From: Cellulomonas sp. JZ18 | Lineage (GTDB): Bacteria > Actinomycetota > Actinomycetes > Actinomycetales > Cellulomonadaceae | Assembly (NCBI RefSeq): GCF_009720485.1 | Contig: NZ_CP045245.1 | Coordinates: 1,054,001 to 1,118,000, forward strand | Length of the DNA: 64,000 nt | Direction of reading: 5' to 3' | Shown: in pieces, positions 57,949 through 64,000 of the stretch | Numbering within the stretch: position 1 is the first letter of the stretch | Layout: each line of letters opens with the position of its first letter | Notes under the pieces: model-generated | Database searches by the model: none | What the model saw: the letters and a program-made list of their open reading frames with translations, nothing else | What the model was told of the DNA's origin: nothing | Translations under genes and position numbers: made by a program

Positions 57949-58243
57949 CGTTCGCCGCGCCACGACTGGGCGTCGCCGCGCGGATGACGGAAGTCAGGTC
58001 GACGCCTGAGTTCGCAGGTCGAAGGCGTGGGCCGCTGAAACGCTGTCGAGGACGTCGTATTCGCCCTGTTCAGGCGCCGGAACACGCAGGACACGATGTG
58101 GTAACGAAAGTTGCCATCGACGTGCCTTCAGGTCTTGAATCCAACCGAACGCCGCGTGACGGCGCCGGTGAGGCATCCGGCGTCTCGGACGGGCCGGGCA
58201 ACGGGTGCCCGGGTCCGAGCGGCACGAGAAGGAGCGGACAACG
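57949..58243 (+). promoter_or_regulatory. Leader and promoter of the sugar ABC operon
   Basis: This part of the 366-nt gap has lower GC than its surroundings and no gene. The imperfect palindrome TGGTAAC-GAAA-GTTGCCA (58099-58116) overlaps a possible -35 (TTGCCA, 58111-58116) with TTGAAT (58135-58140) as -10, which would give a 5' leader of about 100 nt. The palindrome could be the site of the ROK protein encoded at 62307. Confidence 0.5.
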
Positions 58244-59380
58244 ATGTCACTGGGTTGGAAGAAGACTGCAGCAGGTCTGGTCACCGCCGGTCTGCTCGTC
58301 GGCTCGCTGGCCGCGTGCAGCCAGGAGCGCGAGAGCGGGTCCGGTGGCGGCGACGGGGCCACGGCGGCCCCCGAGGACACGCTCGTCGGCATCTCGATGC
58401 CGACGAAGAGCCTCGAGCGGTGGAACCGCGACGGCCAGCACCTGGACGAGCTGCTGCAGGGCGCGAACTACGAGACCGCGCTGCAGTACGCCGACAACAA
58501 GGTCGACCAGCAGATCACCCAGATCGAGAACATGATCAACCAGGGCGCCGACGTCCTCGTCATCGCCCCCATCGACGGCGACGCGCTCGGCCCCGTCCTG
58601 GACCAGGCGGCGTCGCAGGACATCAAGGTCATCGCGTACGACCGCCTCATCAACAACACGCCGAACGTCGACTACTACGCGACGTTCGACAACTACGAGG
58701 TCGGCAAGATGCAGGGCGAGTTCATCGTCGAGCAGCTCGACCTCGCGAACCAGGCCGGGCCGTTCAACCTCGAGCCCTTCGCCGGCTCGCCGGACGACAA
58801 CAACGCGAAGTTCTTCTTCTCCGGCGCCTGGGACGTCCTCAAGCCGTACGTCGACGAGGGCAAGCTCGTCGTCCCGTCGGGCAAGGCCCCGGCCTCGAAC
58901 GACGAGTGGCAGAGCATCGGCATCCAGGGCTGGGGCTCCGACACCGCCCAGGCCGAGATGGAGAACCGCCTCAACTCGTTCTACGGCGGCGGCCAGCGGG
59001 TCGACGTCGTCCTGTCGCCCAACGACTCGCTCGCGCTGGGCATCGCGCAGGCGCTCGAGGGCGCCGGCTACGCGCCGGGCGAGGAGTACCCGGTCCTGAC
59101 GGGCCAGGACGCCGACCAGGCGAACGTGCTCAACATGATCGCGGGCAAGCAGTCCATGACCGTCTGGAAGGACACCCGCACCCTGGGTGACCAGGTCGCC
59201 AAGATGGTCGAGCAGATCATCGAGGGCCAGGAGGTCCAGGTCAACGACGAGGAGACCTACGACAACGGCGAGAAGGTCGTGCCGACCTTCCTCCTGCCGC
59301 CGGTCGTCGTGACGCCCGACACGGTCGAGTCCTCGCTCGTCGAGTCCGGCTTCTACTCCGCGGACGACCTCGGTCTCTGA
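58244..59380 (+). CDS. chvE: Sugar ABC transporter substrate-binding lipoprotein (ChvE type)
   Basis: The 378-residue lipoprotein starts at ATG 58244 with GAGAAGGAG upstream; the lipobox is GSLAACS. After a Gly-rich linker the mature part opens [21 protein letters not shown], the conserved first strand and sugar-contacting loop of the ChvE multiple-sugar receptors. [17 protein letters not shown], the hinge [23 protein letters not shown] and [19 protein letters not shown] (second lobe) follow. Substrates in other species are arabinose, galactose, glucose or xylose; which one here is not clear. It is the first gene of the operon with gguA and gguB. Confidence 0.9.
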   Translation: MSLGWKKTAAGLVTAGLLVGSLAACSQERESGSGGGDGATAAPEDTLVGISMPTKSLERWNRDGQHLDELLQGANYETALQYADNKVDQQITQIENMINQGADVLVIAPIDGDALGPVLDQAASQDIKVIAYDRLINNTPNVDYYATFDNYEVGKMQGEFIVEQLDLANQAGPFNLEPFAGSPDDNNAKFFFSGAWDVLKPYVDEGKLVVPSGKAPASNDEWQSIGIQGWGSDTAQAEMENRLNSFYGGGQRVDVVLSPNDSLALGIAQALEGAGYAPGEEYPVLTGQDADQANVLNMIAGKQSMTVWKDTRTLGDQVAKMVEQIIEGQEVQVNDEETYDNGEKVVPTFLLPPVVVTPDTVESSLVESGFYSADDLGL

Positions 59381-59425
59381 CGGGCACCTGCCCGTCCCGA
59401 CCGGAACCGGCACACCCCCGGCCGT

Positions 59426-59458
59426 CCCCGGCACCCGCCCTCGCGGCGGGTGCCGGGG
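59426..59458 (+). terminator. Stem-loop between the binding-protein and ATPase genes
   Basis: A perfect 14-bp stem (59426-59439 with 59445-59458, loop CTCGC) stands in the 107-nt gap, 30 nt before gguA. Such structures often cut or protect the mRNA so that the binding protein is made in larger amount than the membrane parts. Confidence 0.7.
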
Positions 59459-59487
59459 CCGGCCCGCCCGGACCCCAGCGAGGACAC

Positions 59488-61035
59488 ATGGACACCGAGC
59501 ACATCCTCGAGATGCGCGGCATCACCAAGAAGTTCCCCGGCGTCGTGGCGCTGTCCGACGTCAACCTGGCCGTGCGGCGTGGCGAGATCCACGCCATCTG
59601 CGGCGAGAACGGCGCCGGCAAGTCGACGCTGATGAAGGTGCTCTCGGGCATCTACCCGCACGGCTCCTACGAGGGCGACATCGTCCTCGACGGCGAGGTC
59701 CAGGAGTTCCGCGGCGTGCGCGACTCCGAGCGGCGCGGGATCGTCATCATCCACCAGGAGCTCGCGCTCTCCCCGTACCTGTCGATCGCCGAGAACATCT
59801 TCCTCGGCAACGAGCGCGTCGAGCGCGGCGTCATCGACTGGAACCGCACGAACGCGGAGGCGGCGAAGCTGCTCGCGCGCGTCGGCCTCGACGAGCGTCC
59901 CGACACCAAGATCGTCGACATCGGCGTGGGCAAGCAGCAGCTCGTGGAGATCGCGAAGGCGCTGTCCAAGGAGGTGCGCCTGCTCATCCTCGACGAGCCG
60001 ACCGCCGCCCTGAACGACGAGGACAGCGCGCACCTGCTGGGCCTCATCCGCGACCTCAAGGCCGAGGGCATCACCTCGATCATCATCAGCCACAAGCTGA
60101 ACGAGATCGAGGCGATCGCCGACACCACGACGATCATCCGCGACGGCCGCACGATCGAGACGATGCCGATGCACGGGGCCGAGCCGGTCACCGAGGAGCG
60201 GATCATCCGCGGCATGGTCGGGCGCTCGCTGGACAACCGGTTCCCCGAGCACACGCCGCACATCGGCGACGAGGTGCTGCGCATCGAGGACTGGACCGTC
60301 CACCACCCCGTCGACCAGAACCGCAAGGTCGTCGACGGCGCCAACCTCACGGTCCGCCGGGGCGAGATCGTCGGCCTGGCCGGCCTCATGGGCGCCGGGC
60401 GCACCGAGCTCGCCATGAGCCTGTTCGGCCGCTCCTACGGGGCCAACATCTCCGGGCGCGTCTACAAGGACGGCAAGGAGATCAAGGTCGCGAACGTCCA
60501 GCAGGCCATCGCGCACGGCATCGCGTACGCGACCGAGGACCGCAAGCGGTTCGGCCTCAACCTCATCGACACCATCGAGCGCAACGTGTCGGCGTCCGCG
60601 CTGAACAAGCTGGCGCGCCTGGGCGTCGTCGACCGCCGCGGCGAGGGCCGCGTCGCCGAGCAGTACCGCCGCGACATGAACATCAAGGCGCCGAGCGTGG
60701 CGTCGGTCGTCGGCAAGCTGTCCGGCGGCAACCAGCAGAAGGTCGTGCTGAGCAAGTGGATCTACGCGGATCCCGACGTGCTCATCCTCGACGAGCCGAC
60801 GCGCGGCATCGACGTCGGTGCGAAGTACGAGATCTACACGATCATCAACCGGCTCGCGGACGCCGGGAAGGGCGTGCTGGTCATCTCCTCGGAGCTGCCC
60901 GAGCTGCTCGGCATCTGCGACCGCATCTACGCGCTCAGCCAGGGCCGCGTGACGGGCGAGGTCGCCCGCGCGGAGGCCTCGCAGGAGCGACTCATGCAGT
61001 ACATGACGATGGACAAGGACGGGATCGCCCGATGA
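59488..61035 (+). CDS. gguA: Sugar ABC transporter ATP-binding protein (two nucleotide-binding domains)
   Basis: The 515-residue ATPase of the sugar importer has the usual two domains. The first has Walker [18 protein letters not shown], a signature [16 protein letters not shown] and Walker [12 protein letters not shown]. The second has a weak Walker A ([16 protein letters not shown]), the signature [15 protein letters not shown] and [19 protein letters not shown]. This is the MglA/XylG/GguA arrangement. Its stop overlaps the start of the permease gene (ATGA at 61032-61035). Confidence 0.93.
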   Translation: MDTEHILEMRGITKKFPGVVALSDVNLAVRRGEIHAICGENGAGKSTLMKVLSGIYPHGSYEGDIVLDGEVQEFRGVRDSERRGIVIIHQELALSPYLSIAENIFLGNERVERGVIDWNRTNAEAAKLLARVGLDERPDTKIVDIGVGKQQLVEIAKALSKEVRLLILDEPTAALNDEDSAHLLGLIRDLKAEGITSIIISHKLNEIEAIADTTTIIRDGRTIETMPMHGAEPVTEERIIRGMVGRSLDNRFPEHTPHIGDEVLRIEDWTVHHPVDQNRKVVDGANLTVRRGEIVGLAGLMGAGRTELAMSLFGRSYGANISGRVYKDGKEIKVANVQQAIAHGIAYATEDRKRFGLNLIDTIERNVSASALNKLARLGVVDRRGEGRVAEQYRRDMNIKAPSVASVVGKLSGGNQQKVVLSKWIYADPDVLILDEPTRGIDVGAKYEIYTIINRLADAGKGVLVISSELPELLGICDRIYALSQGRVTGEVARAEASQERLMQYMTMDKDGIAR

Positions 61036-62267
61036 GCACCAGGACCGAGGTCAACATCTCCTCACCGACGCCGCCGGACCTCCCGCGGCAGTCGATCGCG
61101 CAGCGCCTGCAGGGCCTGGGCGGCAACGCCCGCCAGTACGGCATCTTCGGCGCGCTCATCGTCATCGTCCTGCTGTTCCAGGTCCTGACGGACGGCAAGC
61201 TCCTGCTCGCCAACAACGTCGCGGCCCTGTTCCAGCAGAACGCGTACGTCATGATCCTCGCCATCGGCATGGTCATGGTGATCGTCGCCGGGCACATCGA
61301 CCTGTCCGTCGGGTCCGTCGTCGCGTTCGTCGGCGGCGTCGTCGCGGTCAGCATGCGCGACTTCGACCTGTCGTGGCCCGTCGCGGTGCTGCTCGGCATC
61401 GCGATCGGCGGCGTCGTCGGGGCGTGGCAGGGCTTCTGGGTCGCCTACGTCGGCATCCCGGCGTTCATCGTGACCCTCGCGGGCATGCTCGTCTTCCGCG
61501 GCCTCGCGCTCGTCGTCGTCGGTGAGACCGTCGCCGGCCTGCCGTCGTCGTTCATCGCCATCTCCAAGGGCTCGCTGCCCAACGTGCTCGGCTTCGCCTC
61601 CAACATGGACGTCGTCACGCTGCTCATCGGTGCGCTCGCGGTCGCCGCGATCGTCATCTCCCAGCTGCGCGCCCGCGCGTCCATGCGCAAGCACGACCTG
61701 CACGTCGAGGCCGGCGGCCTGTTCGTCGCCAAGCTCGCGCTCATCGCGGTCGGCATCGGGATCCTCACGGTCATCCTGTCGTTCTCGGCGGGCGGCACCC
61801 CGATCGTCCTGGTCGTGGTCGGCGTCCTCGTCGTCGCGTACTCGTTCCTCATGGGCCGCACGGTCTTCGGGCGGCACATCTACGCGATCGGCGGCAACCG
61901 GCTCGCGGCCGGCCTGTCCGGCGTCAACACGCGCCGCGTCGACTTCTGGATCTTCGTCAACATGGGCCTGCTCGCGGGCGTCGCGGCGATCGTCACGACG
62001 GCGCGTGCGGGTGCGGCCATCGCGGCCGCCGGCCAGAACTTCGAGCTCGACGCGATCGCCGCCTGCTTCATCGGCGGCGCGGCGGTGACCGGCGGCATCG
62101 GCCGCATCTCCGGCGCGATCATCGGCGCGCTCATCATGGGCGTGCTCAACATGGGCCTGTCGATCATGTCGGTCGACCCGGCGTGGCAGATGGCCATCAA
62201 GGGCCTGGTCCTGCTCCTCGCGGTCGCGTTCGACCTGCTGAACAAGCGCCGCGCCGGCACCCAGTAG
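61032..62267 (+). CDS. gguB: Multiple-sugar ABC transporter permease
   Basis: The 411-residue permease starts at ATG 61032, overlapping gguA. About ten hydrophobic helices carry the family motifs: [68 protein letters not shown] and [30 protein letters not shown]. An insertion of about 60 residues in the middle ([15 protein letters not shown] to the next helix), typical of GguB/XylH but not RbsC, supports the ChvE-GguAB assignment. Followed after 39 nt by a ROK regulator gene. Confidence 0.93.
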   Translation: MSTRTEVNISSPTPPDLPRQSIAQRLQGLGGNARQYGIFGALIVIVLLFQVLTDGKLLLANNVAALFQQNAYVMILAIGMVMVIVAGHIDLSVGSVVAFVGGVVAVSMRDFDLSWPVAVLLGIAIGGVVGAWQGFWVAYVGIPAFIVTLAGMLVFRGLALVVVGETVAGLPSSFIAISKGSLPNVLGFASNMDVVTLLIGALAVAAIVISQLRARASMRKHDLHVEAGGLFVAKLALIAVGIGILTVILSFSAGGTPIVLVVVGVLVVAYSFLMGRTVFGRHIYAIGGNRLAAGLSGVNTRRVDFWIFVNMGLLAGVAAIVTTARAGAAIAAAGQNFELDAIAACFIGGAAVTGGIGRISGAIIGALIMGVLNMGLSIMSVDPAWQMAIKGLVLLLAVAFDLLNKRRAGTQ

Positions 62268-62295
62268 CACCACGACCGGCCGGTACGGAAGCGGG

Positions 62296-62301
62296 TAGGT
62301 T
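62296..62301 (+). promoter_or_regulatory. -10 element TAGGTT, leaderless promoter of the ROK gene
   Basis: TAGGTT ends 5 nt before the GTG at 62307, so the regulator has its own transcript in addition to any read-through from gguB. Confidence 0.5.
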
Positions 62302-62306
62302 CCCCC

Positions 62307-63572
62307 GTGAGCAGGCGAGCGGCGGCAGCGGGCTCGCAGTCGTCCCTGCGTGAGGCCAACAAGGCGCTCGTGGTCTCCACGGTGCAGCGCTACGGCGGCC
62401 TCACGCAGGTCGAGCTCGCGGCCGCCACCGGCCTGTCGGCGGCGACGGTGTCGACGATCGTCCGCGACCTGCTGGCCGCGGGGGTCGTCGACACCGCCGT
62501 CACCACCCGCAGCGGGCGGCGTGCCCAGATGGTCACGCTCGCCCGCCGCGTGGGTCTCGCCGTGGGCCTCCAGATCGGCAACCGGCACCTGCGGGTGGTG
62601 CTCGGCGACTTCGCCCACGAGGTGGTCGCCGAGCAGAGCCTGCCCCTGCCGCACGAGCACCGCTCCGACACGAGCCTGGACCGTGCGGCCCTGCTCGTGG
62701 TGGACCTGCTCGAGCGCATCGGCAGCGAGCTGGACGAGGTCGTCGGCATCGGTGTCGGCGTCCCGGCGCCGGTCGACACCAGCACCGGCATGGTCTCCGT
62801 GCCCGGGGTCCTGCGGGGCTGGGAGGGCGAGCACCTCGCGCAGGTGCTCGACAAGCGGCTCGGACGCCCCGTGCACGTCGACAACGACGCGAACCTGGGG
62901 GCGCTCGCCGAGTCCACGCTGGGCGCGGCGCGCGGCTACCAGGACGCCGTGTACGTGCGCGCGTCGTACGGCACCGGCGCCGGCATCGTCATCAACGGGC
63001 GCGTGCACCGCGGCTTCGCCGGGACCGCCGGCGAGATCGGGCACGTGCAGGTCGACCCGCAGGGGCACATCTGCCGCTGCGGGTCGCGCGGCTGCCTGGA
63101 CACCGTGGTGGGGGCGGCGGCGCTCGTCGAGCCGCTGCGCGCGAGCCACGGGACGCTCACCCTGCGCGACGTCGTCGGCCGCGCCCGCTCGGGCGACCCC
63201 GGCACGGCGCAGGTCGTCGCGGACGCGGGCGCGACGATCGGGGCGGTCGTCGCCGGGCTCGGCATGGCCGTGAACCCGCAGTGCGTCGTCGTCGGCGGCG
63301 AGCTGGCCGAGACCGGCGAGGTGCTGCTGCAGCCGATGCGCGACGCGATCCGCCGGCGCGTGCTGCTCAACCAGATCGCGCCGCTGGAGGTCGTGCCCGC
63401 CGAGCTGGGGGCCCGGGCGGAGGTCATGGGCGCGCTCGTGCTCGCGCTGCAGTCCGCCGACGTGCCGGTGCGTGTCGACGACGTCGGCGACCTCGAGCCC
63501 GCCGACCCGACGCAGGCCCGCGACCGGAGCGACCGGGACGACCAGGAAGACAGACGGGCGGCAGTCGGTTGA
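62307..63572 (+). CDS. ROK-family transcriptional repressor
   Basis: The 421-residue protein has an N-terminal winged helix (SSLREANKALVVSTVQRYGGLTQVELAAATGLSAATVSTIVRDLL) of the NagC/XylR type and a ROK sugar-kinase-like domain: IGIGVGVPAPVDTSTG, VDNDANLGALAESTLGAARG, GTGAGIVINGRVHRGFAGTAGEIGH, and the zinc cluster CRCGSRGCLDTV. It most likely represses the sugar ABC genes next to it in the absence of sugar. The hydrophilic C-terminal tail (DPTQARDRSDRDDQEDRR) is unusual. A second sugar ABC gene starts 65 nt later, suggesting this regulator sits between two operons that it may both control. Confidence 0.9.
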   Translation: MSRRAAAAGSQSSLREANKALVVSTVQRYGGLTQVELAAATGLSAATVSTIVRDLLAAGVVDTAVTTRSGRRAQMVTLARRVGLAVGLQIGNRHLRVVLGDFAHEVVAEQSLPLPHEHRSDTSLDRAALLVVDLLERIGSELDEVVGIGVGVPAPVDTSTGMVSVPGVLRGWEGEHLAQVLDKRLGRPVHVDNDANLGALAESTLGAARGYQDAVYVRASYGTGAGIVINGRVHRGFAGTAGEIGHVQVDPQGHICRCGSRGCLDTVVGAAALVEPLRASHGTLTLRDVVGRARSGDPGTAQVVADAGATIGAVVAGLGMAVNPQCVVVGGELAETGEVLLQPMRDAIRRRVLLNQIAPLEVVPAELGARAEVMGALVLALQSADVPVRVDDVGDLEPADPTQARDRSDRDDQEDRRAAVG

Positions 63573-63637
63573 CGATGCCGGAGCCGGGGGATTCGCTGCA
63601 CGTGACACGTGCCCGACGAGGAGCAGGTGGACCGGGG

Positions 63638-64000
63638 ATGGTCGAGAGGACGCGCACGCCGCTGCTGACGATGCGCGGCATCACCAAGCGGTACAAGGCC
63701 GTCGAGGCGCTGGTGGACGTCAACTTCGAGGTGCACGCGCACGAGGTGGTCGCGCTCGTCGGCGACAACGGCGCCGGCAAGTCGACGCTGGCCAAGGTGG
63801 TCGCCGGCGTCGTGGTGCCCGACTCGGGCCTGGTGGAGATCGACGGCGAGCCGGTGTCGATCCCCAGCCCGAAGGCCGCCCAGCGCCTCGGCGTCGCCAC
63901 GGTGTTCCAGGACCTGGCGCTGTGCGACAACCTCGACGTGACGGCGAACCTGTTCCTCGGCCGGGAGATGCGCAGCGCGGGCGTCATGCAGGACAGCCGC
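63638..64000 (+). CDS. Sugar ABC transporter ATP-binding protein, 5' part only
   Basis: The gene starts at ATG 63638 and runs off the right edge (121 residues). LLTMRGITKRYKAVEALVDVNFEV, Walker [20 protein letters not shown], the Q-loop TVFQDLALCDNLDV and NLFLGREM place it with the simple-sugar (XylG/RbsA-like) importer ATPases. It is a second, distinct transporter beside ChvE-GguAB; if it is the single-domain type (as in FrcA or XylG-like proteins of actinobacteria), the partner genes should follow. Only the beginning can be seen. Confidence 0.85.
   Translation, partial: MVERTRTPLLTMRGITKRYKAVEALVDVNFEVHAHEVVALVGDNGAGKSTLAKVVAGVVVPDSGLVEIDGEPVSIPSPKAAQRLGVATVFQDLALCDNLDVTANLFLGREMRSAGVMQDSR

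Overview
The window is 64 kb of very GC-rich (about 75% by eye) actinobacterial chromosome. Strongly GC-ending codons, frequent GTG starts, ATGA/GTGA stop-start overlaps, TANNNT -10 boxes placed 5-9 nt before start codons (leaderless mRNAs), a DtxR/IdeR-type iron box and an LAxTG sorting signal all fit an actinomycete. The gene set (fructose PTS cluster, phosphoketolase-Pta-AckA, double-GH13 pullulanase, ChvE/GguAB sugar transporter with a ROK repressor) suggests Cellulomonadaceae (Cellulomonas/Oerskovia type). The genus is inferred. No rRNA, tRNA, CRISPR array, insertion sequence or prophage was seen.

Layout. 1-580: 5' part of an iron-siderophore binding lipoprotein with its iron box. 799-6592: fruR-fruK-fruA(IIA)-fruBC(IIBC)-ptsH-ptsI, a complete fructose phosphotransferase system with its general components. 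6894-10279: succinate-semialdehyde dehydrogenase and a convergent cell-wall protein (GON domain plus three Ig-like modules). 10398-16460 (minus): xfp-pta-ackA, which turns xylulose-5-P/fructose-6-P into acetyl-P, acetyl-CoA, acetate and ATP. 16648-25576: SURF1, a heterodimeric ABC exporter, guaA, a DUF3817 protein, a glycosyltransferase and a small membrane protein. 25661-29656: an envelope-stress module (PspC/toastrack-like protein, PspC-histidine kinase, LuxR-type regulator). 29820-34048: membrane proteins, PcrA helicase and a MazEF-type toxin-antitoxin pair. 34230-39286: sucCD, a PerM/DUF6350-like protein and purN. 39308-42244: an inserted block (epimerase, TetR regulator, HAF-repeat secreted protein) separating purN from purH. 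42392-50350: purH behind a ZTP riboswitch, an FAD oxidoreductase, a DUF3017 protein, aquaporin, icd, mdh and a DUF167 protein. 50381-64000: alkaline phosphatase, a two-catalytic-domain amylopullulanase, a ChvE-GguA-GguB sugar ABC transporter, a ROK repressor and the start of a second sugar ABC ATPase.

Functional themes. Sugar entry (fructose PTS, starch/pullulan debranching, sugar ABC transport), the phosphoketolase shunt and TCA-cycle genes dominate. icd and sucCD share an almost identical palindromic element upstream, suggesting co-regulation of the oxidative TCA branch.

Data-quality caution. Seven reading-frame breaks occur in six otherwise intact genes (ptsI, SURF1, glycosyltransferase, PspC protein, response regulator, amylopullulanase twice). 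Every one is repaired by adding a single base, in each case at or next to a short G or C run. The simplest reading is systematic homopolymer deletion errors in the assembly rather than real pseudogenes. These genes are annotated across the break.
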